Positions 54,500 to 63,733 of a stretch of DNA of 64,000 bases are shown piece after piece. Each line of letters opens with the position of its first letter. Within the stretch, counting starts at the first letter, position 1. Both the position numbers and the translations under genes were made by a program. The notes under the pieces are model-generated. The model saw only the letters and a program-made list of their open reading frames with translations. It ran no database searches and was not told where the DNA came from. Source of the DNA: Candidatus Thorarchaeota archaeon. Its GTDB lineage: Archaea > Asgardarchaeota > Thorarchaeia > Thorarchaeales > Thorarchaeaceae. Location: NCBI GenBank assembly GCA_004524595.1, contig SDOA01000004.1:3143-67142 (forward strand). Reading direction: 5' to 3'.

Positions 54500-56011
54500 T
54501 TACAGCAAGAACGTTAAGTTTGTATTGCCGTCGTACTCCTGTGGTGTGTCCCCTCCACTATACGGGTAGGCAGCCAGGGCATAGTCGAAACAACTCTCCA
54601 TCGTTGTGTATGGATTACTTCCAAAATGATTAATCAAACCGTATTCAAGGAAGAAATATGTCCATGCACCATTACGAGCTGGTGAGTAATCATACCCATA
54701 GCCATTCTGTGTACAGGTAGTTGTCATGTAGACCTTAGCATGATTTGCTAATGCCTGAATCTCCGGGATTAGGCCACCAGAATAGCAGTGATCAACAAAG
54801 ATGAAGATCCTTCCAGCGGACCATGAGCCGACATAATCATCAAGCTCCGTGTCATAGAGATTACCATCCTGTCCACTCTCACCACTATAGGAGTCCCACA
54901 TACACAAGAATGAGGAACCAGTTCCAGTACCAGAACCATGTCCTGAAGTAATGAAGGCTACCACATCATCACCATCTGCACCACCAAGCCAGCTCAGGCT
55001 AGCTTTTACATTTGCTTCAGTAGCAAGGGCATAGTATGATGGATAGTTTGAGGTATGCGTATCACCTAGTACACGAATGTAATTATACCCCATCACATTC
55101 TTGAGGTAATTATACCAGTCAGTGGCGTCTTCATCACAGTATGATAAATCACTAATAGACTTGTAGTCAGATATTCCGACAATCACAGCCCATTTTCGAA
55201 CAACACCATCGCCATCACCACCACCACCGCCACCACCATAAGTGACAGTGGCGGTGAGCTGGTATGAACCAGAACCACTATAGGAACGGACCATGATATA
55301 CCATGTTCCAGCACCAGGTGTGTTGAAAGTTACATCTTCACCACCAGATGTGTAACCACGCCAATCATATGTTGATGTTGTTGGTGGTGCACCCAATCGC
55401 CCGTAGAGATCAAAATCTGCTGATCCACAGGTGAGAACAGAGCGCATACTCTCAGCATTTGCATCAACTTGAATGGTCCACATCTCTGTTGCACCAGTTG
55501 CAGCAAGTGAGCTTGTCACAGTGACGCCATTCTCAAGAACATTATCACCGCCACCACCGCCACCGCCACCTTCATACTCGATCTGGTCAATCTTGAAACC
55601 CCACTTGGTCACTGAGTAATCTGTCTTAAGACGGATCTTTATCGTGTCACCATAACTGATGGCAGTCCAACCACCGGAGGAATAGAGACCAGTCAGTTTA
55701 TGCAACTGCGTCCCAGCATAGTTATAGACGTAGACATAATCATAATTACGTTCGACATCTATCTTTGTAAAGTGCACTCGAATCTGTGTGGCACCCGGTT
55801 TTGTTATTGTCCAAGTATAGTCGTAGTTATTGGAGTAAGGATGAGCTGATTCAACTACATACGACTCAACCGTTCGAGGAACCTCGACTGTCCCTCTAAT
55901 CTGTATAGGTTCTGTGTTGGATACAGCAAGGGGTACTGCTGATATCAAAAACATCACCATGAAACAGAGAGAGAGAATTACGAGTCTGTTTTTCTTCTTA
56001 ATTTCACCCAC
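54500..56011 (-). CDS. Secreted caspase-like protease with CUB and PPC domains
   Basis: 503 residues. Signal peptide at 9-30. Then a CUB-like domain (~55-146: VHFTKIDVERNYDYVYVYN), a poly-Gly linker (148-155), and a pre-peptidase C-terminal (PPC) beta domain (~160-257: DFDLYGRLGAPP, GAGTWYIMVRSYSGSGSY). A second poly-Gly linker (259-265) leads to a caspase/metacaspase-fold domain (~273-503). The catalytic pair is visible: His358 in ITSGHGSG and Cys409 in VDHCYSGG, with the leading AVIVGISDYK strand. It likely acts outside the cell; cleavage specificity is unknown. PPC and CUB domains usually sit on secreted proteases, here on the N-terminal side. A T-tailed terminator follows. The start MGEIKKKN is basic, giving a normal signal sequence. 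Confidence 0.9.
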   Translation of the reverse strand: MGEIKKKNRLVILSLCFMVMFLISAVPLAVSNTEPIQIRGTVEVPRTVESYVVESAHPYSNNYDYTWTITKPGATQIRVHFTKIDVERNYDYVYVYNYAGTQLHKLTGLYSSGGWTAISYGDTIKIRLKTDYSVTKWGFKIDQIEYEGGGGGGGGDNVLENGVTVTSSLAATGATEMWTIQVDANAESMRSVLTCGSADFDLYGRLGAPPTTSTYDWRGYTSGGEDVTFNTPGAGTWYIMVRSYSGSGSYQLTATVTYGGGGGGGDGDGVVRKWAVIVGISDYKSISDLSYCDEDATDWYNYLKNVMGYNYIRVLGDTHTSNYPSYYALATEANVKASLSWLGGADGDDVVAFITSGHGSGTGTGSSFLCMWDSYSGESGQDGNLYDTELDDYVGSWSAGRIFIFVDHCYSGGLIPEIQALANHAKVYMTTTCTQNGYGYDYSPARNGAWTYFFLEYGLINHFGSNPYTTMESCFDYALAAYPYSGGDTPQEYDGNTNLTFLL

Positions 56012-56213
56012 GCGATACCAACCTCGTTGGATTTGGTGTTTTGGGGATTTACAAACTGACTTAAAAACTTACGTTCTTTTTCCCAAATAGTCTAATTTTT
56101 CAAATTTTAGTCACAGAACTGAGATTAATTATATTATAGATGAATTTGATGAACAAAGAATTTGTTTATTTGCCAAATTCATAGATTTTTATCAAATTGG
56201 GATTAGATATAAA

Positions 56214-56705
56214 ATGGGAAAACGAGGAAGAGAAATAGTAATAATTGACGTCGACGAATTGATACAGCATCTTAGCAAGGCTTATGCAGACGAGTGGCTT
56301 GCATATTATCAATATTGGGTTGGTGCAAAAATCGCTGTAGGTCCAATGAGAGGCTTAGTAGCCGGAGAATTAATGGAACATGCATTAGAAGAGTTAAAGC
56401 ATGCTAATATGTTGACTGAGAGGATCATTCAGCTAGGTGGCGAACCACTCCTAACGCCGGACGATTGGGGGAGACACACTAACTGCGGATATCTTGTACC
56501 ATCAGATCCTTCAGTTAAGGCACTTTTAGAGCAGAACATTGAAGGTGAGAGATGCGCTATCGATGTATATAATAAATTACTAGAGATGGCGAAGGACAAA
56601 GACCCTATTACTTACAATATCATTCTTGAAATCCTTGAGGATGAAGTTGAACATGAGGAGGATCTCCAAGCAATACAAGAAGACATGAAGGCAGCGAAAT
56701 TCTAG
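56214..56705 (+). CDS. Dps-like (DPSL) ferritin-like protein
   Basis: 163 residues, four-helix ferritin-like bundle. Metal ligands are seen as DEWLAYYQY (Glu27), EHALEELKHA (His63), EGERCAID (Glu111) and EDEVEHEEDL (His147). Two cysteines (Cys91 in NCGY and Cys114 in ERCA) sit near the di-iron site, as in archaeal DPSL proteins, which use peroxide to oxidise iron and protect DNA. This branch, also called thioferritin, forms 12-mers. It is divergent from the caspase-like gene. Confidence 0.85.
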   Translation: MGKRGREIVIIDVDELIQHLSKAYADEWLAYYQYWVGAKIAVGPMRGLVAGELMEHALEELKHANMLTERIIQLGGEPLLTPDDWGRHTNCGYLVPSDPSVKALLEQNIEGERCAIDVYNKLLEMAKDKDPITYNIILEILEDEVEHEEDLQAIQEDMKAAKF

Positions 56706-56850
56706 TACACCATCATCGGGTGTTCCATATTCTATTACAACTAGCAGTAGATTGAAAAACCATTCGAGAGTATCTCTTAATACGAGAAAGAATAGAATCC
56801 AGTTTGAGATTTTAACCTGATAGAATAATAAAGCATTAATCTTCATAAAT

Positions 56851-59733
56851 ATGGGTTGCCAGGACTTTGGTTGTGAGATATTGAGTGCAAAAAATGAATG
56901 GTTTAAAAAATCACCTGAAGAGGTTTTACAAAGCCTGAATAGCTCAACAGAAGGATTGACTAATCAAGAGGCGGAACAAAGACTTCTTGAATACGGACCT
57001 AATGAGCTAGAGGAATTAGGTAGAATTGGCCCTCTTAGAATGTTCCTACAGCAATTCACTAATCCGATGGTTGTAATATTGCTTTTCGCAATCATCATTT
57101 CTATTGCAATTTCATCATTACATGGAAGTCATGAGTCAGAAGGTATTATTGACGCAATAGTAATTTCAGCTATTGTAATGATTAATGCAATCTTCGGGTT
57201 CGTTCAAGAATATCGATCTGAAAAAGCCTTAGAAGCTTTAAAGGATCTCTCTGCACCAAAGGCGGTTGTGAAGCGAAATGGTGAATGGGAAGAGATTGAA
57301 GCAAGTCAGATTGTTCCTGGAGATGTAATCTCTCTTGAATCTGGAGATATTGTTCCTGCAGACGCCAGATTGTTAACTGTTGTTGGTCTTTCAACAGATG
57401 AGTCAGCTCTCACAGGCGAGTCTGTAGCCGTTCAAAAGACCGTTAAAGCAATATCATCTGAAAAATCAGCACTAGGTGATTTAACAAATCTTTTGTTTCA
57501 AGGTTCTGTCGTGACTTCGGGAAAAGGAACTGCAGTCATTACATCAACTGGAATGAAGACCGAATTTGGCAAGATTGCGCAGTTAGTGCAAGAAAGTGAG
57601 AGAGAGTTAACTCCTTTACAAAGAGACTTGGATGATTTAGGGAAGAAACTTGGTGTTGTAGTTCTTCTTCTTTCATTTCTCATTTTTATTTCACTTGTCT
57701 TTATTAACGCAACATACGATTGGAATGAAGCTCTCTTTGTCAGTATAGCAATTGCAGTCGCTGCAATTCCCGAAGGACTGCCAGCAGTCGTTACTGTCAC
57801 TCTAGCAATTGGTGTAAGCAGAATGGTCAAGAGAAATGCTATTGTAAGGAGGTTGCCCAGTGTCGAAACGTTGGGGTCAACGACGGTAATTTGCTCTGAC
57901 AAGACTGGTACTATTACAAAAAACGAAATGACAGTTCGGTATATCTATCTATCCACTACTGGAGTTGCAATAACAGGAACTGGTTATTCTTCAAAAGGAG
58001 AATTTTATAATGCATCAGCACCAGCTAGTTGTACTGATTTATCAACAATCAAAGATCCATTTGATGTTGAAAATAGTCAAGATCTGAAGATACTACTTAG
58101 AGCTGGTCAATTATGTTCAACCGCAATCATATCACCTGCTTCAGATGACAATTCAATCCGAAAAGTCGTTGGTGATCCGACAGAGGGTGCATTATTGATT
58201 GCGGCTGAAAAAGCGGGATTGACTTTTGAGGGAACGCGTTCTGAATTCGAAGAACTCACTGAATTTTCATTTGATTCTAAACGCAAGAGAATGACTACAA
58301 TCGTCCGCGATAAGTCCGGACAAATTTGGGCATTTTCAAAAGGAGCGCCAGAGATTATACTTGAAAGAACTACAAGAGTCTTCGATGATGGAGATGTCAT
58401 TCAATTAAGCTCTAAAAAACAAGAGGAGATTCAAAGTGTTAATAGAGTGATGGCAAGTTGCGCTATGAGGGTTCTAGCCCTAGCATTTAAGAAAATTGAT
58501 TCGATACCTGACGAATGGAAGGAGGAGGAAGTCGAGAGAGAACTTGTATTTCTTGGACTTGTTGGAATGATAGATCCTCCGCGTGACGGGGTCCTCGATT
58601 CGATAAAAATAGCACGCAAAGCTGGAATCCGACCCATAATGATTACTGGAGACCATTCTCTCACAGCGAGTTCAATTGCGAAAAGCGTCGGTTTAATACA
58701 ATCCGAAAGAGAAGCAGTAACCGGTACTGAACTCAACGCGATGAGTGATGACGAACTTGACATTATAATAGCTGAAAGAGATGTGTTTGCACGAGTTGCA
58801 CCAGAACATAAATTGAGAATTATCAATGCGTTAAAGCGACAGAATCAGGTCGTAGCAATGACAGGAGATGGAGTCAATGATGCTCCGGCAATAAAGAAGG
58901 CAGATGTAGGAATCTCAATGGGTATCCGTGGTGCTGGAGTGACCAAAGAAGCCTCAGATCTAATTTTAACTGATGATAACTTCTCAACAATTGTATCAGC
59001 AATTGAAGTTGGTAGAGAGATATATGCAAACATCCGTAAGTTCGTCAGATTTCTACTATCAGCCAATGCAGGGGAAATACTCATAATATTTATCATGGTG
59101 ATGATTGGATTACCAATCCCACTCACACCTGTGATGATACTCTGGATCAACCTAGTCACTGATGGGCCACCCGCTCTTGCTCTTGGTTTTGATCCACCTC
59201 CAAAAGGGATTATGGATAGATGTCCGCGAAAACCTGGAGCACGAATGATGGATAAGGGCATGATCCGGATTATTATAATAGGAGGTATCCTTGCCACATT
59301 TGCAGCAAGTGTTGTTTATCTTTATCTACTATGGATTGGTATTGGCCACATTCCAGGAATCACTGGCCCAGCTGTAGATTGGTCAATGCCCCAATATTCA
59401 GAAATTCTGATGTTGGCACAGACTGGAACATTTGCCACCATGGTGCTGTTTCAGTTATTATGGGTGTGGAATGTAAGAGATGAGTGGAATCCTATCTGGC
59501 GTACAAATATGCGAGAATCAAGAAGTCTACTCATTGCAGTTGCTTTCTCATTTATCTTGACTCTTCTCGTACTCTATACACCGATTTCAATAGCATTTGG
59601 AACAAAACCCTTGAGTCTTGATATTTGGATCTTGATGATTGGCCTCTGTCTGATAGGATTTCTTGCTCCAGTCTATAGACTATTACCTAAGGAATCCAAT
59701 GAAATCTGTGATGATGACTCAATGATGGACTAG
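56851..59733 (+). CDS. P-type cation-transporting ATPase (P2, calcium-type)
   Basis: 960 residues, ten-helix P2-type layout. The phosphorylated Asp is Asp350 in SDKTGTITKNEM. The ion-site helix has AIPEGLPAVV, and the actuator loop has ALTGESVAVQ. Hinge and nucleotide motifs are KGAPEIIL and MTGDGVNDAPAIKKADVGISMG. The PEGLP form and the helix-6 segment WINLVTDGPPALALGFDPP fit the SERCA/PMCA-like calcium pumps. Ion identity is a family-based inference. The N-terminal lead (MGCQDFGCEILS) is short. It starts 145 bases after the ferritin gene. Confidence 0.92.
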   Translation: MGCQDFGCEILSAKNEWFKKSPEEVLQSLNSSTEGLTNQEAEQRLLEYGPNELEELGRIGPLRMFLQQFTNPMVVILLFAIIISIAISSLHGSHESEGIIDAIVISAIVMINAIFGFVQEYRSEKALEALKDLSAPKAVVKRNGEWEEIEASQIVPGDVISLESGDIVPADARLLTVVGLSTDESALTGESVAVQKTVKAISSEKSALGDLTNLLFQGSVVTSGKGTAVITSTGMKTEFGKIAQLVQESERELTPLQRDLDDLGKKLGVVVLLLSFLIFISLVFINATYDWNEALFVSIAIAVAAIPEGLPAVVTVTLAIGVSRMVKRNAIVRRLPSVETLGSTTVICSDKTGTITKNEMTVRYIYLSTTGVAITGTGYSSKGEFYNASAPASCTDLSTIKDPFDVENSQDLKILLRAGQLCSTAIISPASDDNSIRKVVGDPTEGALLIAAEKAGLTFEGTRSEFEELTEFSFDSKRKRMTTIVRDKSGQIWAFSKGAPEIILERTTRVFDDGDVIQLSSKKQEEIQSVNRVMASCAMRVLALAFKKIDSIPDEWKEEEVERELVFLGLVGMIDPPRDGVLDSIKIARKAGIRPIMITGDHSLTASSIAKSVGLIQSEREAVTGTELNAMSDDELDIIIAERDVFARVAPEHKLRIINALKRQNQVVAMTGDGVNDAPAIKKADVGISMGIRGAGVTKEASDLILTDDNFSTIVSAIEVGREIYANIRKFVRFLLSANAGEILIIFIMVMIGLPIPLTPVMILWINLVTDGPPALALGFDPPPKGIMDRCPRKPGARMMDKGMIRIIIIGGILATFAASVVYLYLLWIGIGHIPGITGPAVDWSMPQYSEILMLAQTGTFATMVLFQLLWVWNVRDEWNPIWRTNMRESRSLLIAVAFSFILTLLVLYTPISIAFGTKPLSLDIWILMIGLCLIGFLAPVYRLLPKESNEICDDDSMMD

Positions 59734-59783
59734 ATAGAATCCTAGAATTTGATATAGTGTTAAATAATAGAATCGGACACTAC

Positions 59784-60239
59784 TCAAACGAGGACACTTA
59801 TCACTGGAATACTTGAGCGCTCCACAACTTGTTGAGTGATACTTCTAGAGAAAAAACCACGAATGCCGACCTTTCGCCGCTTAAGCATGAAAATCAATGC
59901 GTAATCATTTGAGCTCGCCTCTTCTAAGATTGCAGAAGATATTGACCGAGCTACCGCAGTTTTTATTTCAACAGAATAACCCTGTTGTTCAAGTACTGAA
60001 GCAATGGGTCGGGCTCGTGATTCAAATACTTGTAGAATACCATTCATATCATCAGGATCAAGAGGTGTTGTCACTGGTGCTGTGATGACATGAAAAAGTG
60101 TTATCTTGGGAAAACTGAATTTTAACAATGGTAGGATGGAAGACACAAATTCAGAAAATTGGATATCATCAGAAAGGGGAATTAACACGCCATCATTAGT
60201 CTGTTGATTTGATATCTTCAAAACCTCCGATCTATTCAT
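59784..60239 (-). CDS. Universal stress protein domain
   Basis: 151 residues in the UspA fold: VLIPLSDDIQFSEFVSSILPLLKFSFPKITLFHVI and the C-terminal ISSAILEEASSNDYALIFMLKRRK, then GIRGFFSRSITQQVVERSSIPVISV, the standard glycine/serine ATP-loop region in a weakened form. ATG at 60239 is chosen; it overlaps the stop of the Lrp-type gene by eight bases (ATGAATAG), so the two are translationally coupled. Last gene of the transporter operon. Confidence 0.85.
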   Translation of the reverse strand: MNRSEVLKISNQQTNDGVLIPLSDDIQFSEFVSSILPLLKFSFPKITLFHVITAPVTTPLDPDDMNGILQVFESRARPIASVLEQQGYSVEIKTAVARSISSAILEEASSNDYALIFMLKRRKVGIRGFFSRSITQQVVERSSIPVISVLV

Positions 60240-60492
60240 CAGTTGTTTTTCCATCTTTCTTATGGATATAGGTAACAACACTCGAGACTGTACTTCTAAT
60301 GCCATCGATATCAAGAATCTGGTTTTTGAGAATTTCTCTAAAACCTAAAACGTCAGGAACATCTAATATCACAACAATATCCGATTCACCTGTTACTTCG
60401 TAGATATCTTCAATACAATCAATTTCAGAGAGTTTCTTTGTGACTTTACCTAGATCTTTAGATTCAACGAATATATTTAGAATGACTTTCAT
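60232..60492 (-). CDS. Stand-alone Lrp/AsnC ligand-binding (RAM) domain
   Basis: 86 residues, the beta-alpha-beta-beta-alpha-beta RAM domain of Lrp regulators without the DNA-binding half: VILNIFVESKDLGKVTKKLSEIDCIEDIYEVTGESDIVVILDV and LDIDGIRSTVSSVVT. Stand-alone RAM proteins form rings that bind amino acids. It overlaps the transporter gene by four bases and the stress-protein gene by eight, so it probably senses the transported amino acid. Confidence 0.88.
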   Translation of the reverse strand: MKVILNIFVESKDLGKVTKKLSEIDCIEDIYEVTGESDIVVILDVPDVLGFREILKNQILDIDGIRSTVSSVVTYIHKKDGKTTDE

Positions 60493-62411
60493 TTTGTTAC
60501 GGTCCTCCTTAGCAACATCAATTTACCAGGAGCTGCGGCTGATATAATAGTACTGAGATCATCTCTTTCAAACGCACGCTTCTTAGAAACTTTTCTTCGT
60601 ACGAGTATAGCGAAGTCTACATCAGATGAAGTTACTGTATCATGTACTGTTTTTTCAAGTGCACCAATCATCACATTGACTTTAGTTTCAAACCCATACT
60701 TCTCTAACTCTTGTGCCATTAATTGAAGGTCTGTTTTTATTGATGCTTTGTATTCTAAAGCTGCAGATAGTGATAAATCCCATTGGTCAGTGGCAATAAT
60801 GCTTTGTAATGTCAGTCTCATTCGTGTATCTATACTCTCAGTAATAGCATCAACAATAGATTCGCGTTCTTCAGGTCGGATAAAAACAATTGCATCCATC
60901 TTGTAAACGGCAGGACGTATTGTTAATCCAATCTCTTTAGAAAAGAAAGGACGCCCTTGTTTCCTTCTATATACAAAATATACAAGCATACCAATACTTG
61001 TCCAAGTGAAACCTAGGAGTCGTCCCATTGGGTGAAATAGAACAACTAAAATCCAAATTGAAAAACAAGCAATAATTCCGATAAGATTTGGCAGTGGGAT
61101 TGTATATTTCCTTTCCTTATAATCAATCTTTAGATTAAAAGGTACCTTCCAAGATCTATACGTATCTTGATCAGTCTGCCTTAAAATGATGAGAGAAATG
61201 TTAACAAGAAGATAAGATAGGAGAGCTCCAAAATTGTAGAGATCAGCAACCCAATCGAGTTGTCCAATGAGTGCCATTAAAGCACCAATCATACCAAAGA
61301 CAACGATTGTTCTGATAGGAGTTCGTGTCTTTGGATTCACTTTTGAAAACCATTTTGGAAGAAGACCAAAATGACTCATCGAGAAAACTACTCGCGAAAC
61401 TCCAATAATACCAGTGTTTGACGACACAAGACAGATAGCAAATCCTGTAAAGGCTACAATTGGAACGAGGTACAGTCCTATAGTGGTGATAGAACGAGCT
61501 AGTGCGGATATTGGTGCATTAAGATTTGCACCGAGGGTCTCCCAACTAACAATTCCAAGACTTATGAAAGCAAGGCCAACTGCAAAAGTCAGAACTGCAA
61601 CAACTGAAAGCTTTGTAGCTCTAGGTATGGTCTTATCAGGTCTCTTGGTTTCTTCTGCTGCCTGAGCAATTGATTCTATACCAATGAATGAGCTCATTGC
61701 AAGTGTTACTGCATAAAGGAAATTCTGACTGCTAGGATTACCACCCCAAAGATATGAGATATGTGGAAAAGTATCAGGTGAACCCATGACCTGAATTTGA
61801 ATGCTTAATAGCTGTAGATTGAATGATAGAAGAAGACCTGCAATCATAATAACTGATAACACGACTATATTGAGCATGACCATTATGACATTAAGATTTG
61901 AAGATTCTTTGATTCCAACTATATTGATACTAATCAGTAACATGACTAAGAGAAAAGATACAACACCAGTCATTCCAAATGAGAGGCTTATACCAAAGAT
62001 TGTTAGTGTTAATGTACTAGTTGCCAACCATGGCAGGAAGAATGATAGATAACCTGTAGTGGCGATAGAGAAGAGAGCTGTACATACAGTGTAATCAAGC
62101 ATAACAAGCCACCCTGCTGTAAAGCCAGCAAAATCGTTTATTGCCTTCATTGAATAGACTTGAGCTCCTCCAGCATAGGGATATGCTGTTGCAAGCTCAG
62201 CGTAAGCAAGACCAGTGGCGATATAGGTAATTGCTGCAATAAGAAAAGCAAATGGTGCCCATCCTGCGGCATATGCAGCTACAAGACCGAGAGCAACATA
62301 AATATCAGCCCCGACATCAGCATATCCCATTGCAAAAGATCCAAACCAGCCAATATCCCGCTTTAGTGATACACGTGATTCAGGCACTCCAACGTTGGCT
62401 TCTTTGGTCAT
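60489..62411 (-). CDS. APC family amino acid permease with C-terminal universal stress domain
   Basis: 640 residues. About 12 transmembrane segments carry APC features: GYADVGADIYVALG near the start, then YAELATAYPYAGGAQVYS, and GIESIAQAAEETKRPDKTIPRA. After the last helix (about residue 470) there is a soluble ~160-residue UspA-like region (MDAIVFIRPEERESIVDAITES and VDFAILVRRKVS). A basic tail ends the protein. The substrate is probably an amino acid or amine. GGTGA lies before its ATG. It heads an operon with the RAM domain and stress protein. Confidence 0.9.
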   Translation of the reverse strand: MTKEANVGVPESRVSLKRDIGWFGSFAMGYADVGADIYVALGLVAAYAAGWAPFAFLIAAITYIATGLAYAELATAYPYAGGAQVYSMKAINDFAGFTAGWLVMLDYTVCTALFSIATTGYLSFFLPWLATSTLTLTIFGISLSFGMTGVVSFLLVMLLISINIVGIKESSNLNVIMVMLNIVVLSVIMIAGLLLSFNLQLLSIQIQVMGSPDTFPHISYLWGGNPSSQNFLYAVTLAMSSFIGIESIAQAAEETKRPDKTIPRATKLSVVAVLTFAVGLAFISLGIVSWETLGANLNAPISALARSITTIGLYLVPIVAFTGFAICLVSSNTGIIGVSRVVFSMSHFGLLPKWFSKVNPKTRTPIRTIVVFGMIGALMALIGQLDWVADLYNFGALLSYLLVNISLIILRQTDQDTYRSWKVPFNLKIDYKERKYTIPLPNLIGIIACFSIWILVVLFHPMGRLLGFTWTSIGMLVYFVYRRKQGRPFFSKEIGLTIRPAVYKMDAIVFIRPEERESIVDAITESIDTRMRLTLQSIIATDQWDLSLSAALEYKASIKTDLQLMAQELEKYGFETKVNVMIGALEKTVHDTVTSSDVDFAILVRRKVSKKRAFERDDLSTIISAAAPGKLMLLRRTVTK

Positions 62412-62688
62412 CTAGCTCACCCACAAATACGGATGAATTTGATATTTATTAGAAATAATCAATTAGAATGGCGCGATTATCAGTGATTAATAAGGTTAGT
62501 TGTTAGTTCTGATACAATAAGAGAAAACTTGGACCACTATTCAAAACGAAAAACCATGCATATTAATTAGCAGATCATTTAGCAATTTGTTCTCAATTCA
62601 AGATAATGAAGGATATTTTGCACGCCATAAGAAAATAGCTGATAGTGTTAATTTTTTTTACGATGCGTGGAAATGTAGATATCTTCTA
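62412..62688. other. Intergenic region with no clear feature
   Basis: 277 bases between the APC transporter start and the PadR gene end. It presumably holds the transporter promoter. No RNA gene, array or strong hairpin was seen. Confidence 0.4.
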
Positions 62689-63030
62689 TCATTTCGTATT
62701 TCGGACAAGCTGTATTAGAGGTTTTAGTATCAGTTCAATTCTTGATTCAATTATGGTGACCAGATTCTCAAGTTCAATACGCCCACTATCAGTTAGAATA
62801 TATTCTCTCCTTCTACGTCCAGTTTTGTCCCTCTCTGAGGTCACAAATTTTAACCGTTCAAGTCTTCTAAGTTCTGCATAGGTAGTTCCTGAACTTATAG
62901 AAACCGTTCTTTGGCTGACATCTTCGACGCCTTTCATTAAATCATAACCTGTGGACTTCGGACGTTCTTTTAGGAGAGCGAGCAATAGTGCTCTTACCAA
63001 TGGAACAGGTTCAAGATTGCACAAATGCAT
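62689..63030 (-). CDS. PadR family regulator (short form)
   Basis: 113 residues, winged helix of the PadR type: LVRALLLALLKERPKSTGYDLMKGVEDVSQ, TVSISSGTTYAELRRLERLKFVTSERDKTGRRRREYILTDSGR, then a C-terminal helix. This is the short PadR form without a long dimerisation domain. The gene lies between the APC operon and a CopD-like gene; the target is unknown. Confidence 0.87.
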   Translation of the reverse strand: MHLCNLEPVPLVRALLLALLKERPKSTGYDLMKGVEDVSQRTVSISSGTTYAELRRLERLKFVTSERDKTGRRRREYILTDSGRIELENLVTIIESRIELILKPLIQLVRNTK

Positions 63031-63123
63031 TATGTTTCCTTCTCTCTGACTACAGAATCAACCACTTGTTAACCCTTTTGCAGACTATGTCTGTACAAAG
63101 TTGTTTTTCCTGCACAAAATCTC

Positions 63124-63606
63124 CTATACAAGCACTCCGAAGGCAGATATGAATCCGCTAAGTAAGAGTACTATTATCCCGATAATTGTATTCAGAAATA
63201 ACAAAGTTGCACTGATCTTTGCTTCCTGTTTTGGATTAGTAAAAGAAACATGCTTCAATATACGACTCCTCGCTATGCTCAACAGTACCATCAAGCCTAT
63301 CAAGATATGTTTGAGTGTCAACATCAATGAATACTGATTACTTATACTTAGATATCCTTCAAATAGCGGAGATGTATTTGTTAACATAATTCCTGTAATG
63401 AAAAGACCGACTATACTAATTAACACAAGTTTGCTCAGTCGTGACATAATAGCCTCTGAGAGTGCTTTACCTTCTGGCGTCATCTTAAGAGCTGATTTCA
63501 ATGATGGTAATACAGCGAAACTCATTGTTATGAGGCCGCCAATCCAGATTGCAGTGAAGAGGTCGTGAAGAAATTTAACAGATCCTAGAAGTATGATGTT
63601 TTGCAT
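63124..63606 (-). CDS. CopD-like membrane protein
   Basis: 160 residues with four transmembrane segments: residues 8-30 (SVKFLHDLFTAIWIGGLITMS), about 55-77, 90-112 and 133-156. The conserved His in KFLHDLFTAIWIGG, and a second His in LKHILIGLMVLL, resemble CopD and related haem- or copper-binding four-helix proteins. Function is a guess from the fold. Starts at ATG 63606. Confidence 0.7.
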   Translation of the reverse strand: MQNIILLGSVKFLHDLFTAIWIGGLITMSFAVLPSLKSALKMTPEGKALSEAIMSRLSKLVLISIVGLFITGIMLTNTSPLFEGYLSISNQYSLMLTLKHILIGLMVLLSIARSRILKHVSFTNPKQEAKISATLLFLNTIIGIIVLLLSGFISAFGVLV

Positions 63607-63733
63607 GTGTAATCCCCAATATTGTATAATAATATGTTGTTAATAAACATATTGTCATTCCACATATATTTTATATACTTGTCATGTTAATAATTAACAT
63701 CTTGAAACGTCATACTAGCAATCTCATTAATTT

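Noticed and set aside
57498..57902. 134-codon minus-strand frame in the P-type ATPase gene
   Set aside because: Opposite the catalytic core of the ATPase, Thr/Ser/Ile-rich, no domain.
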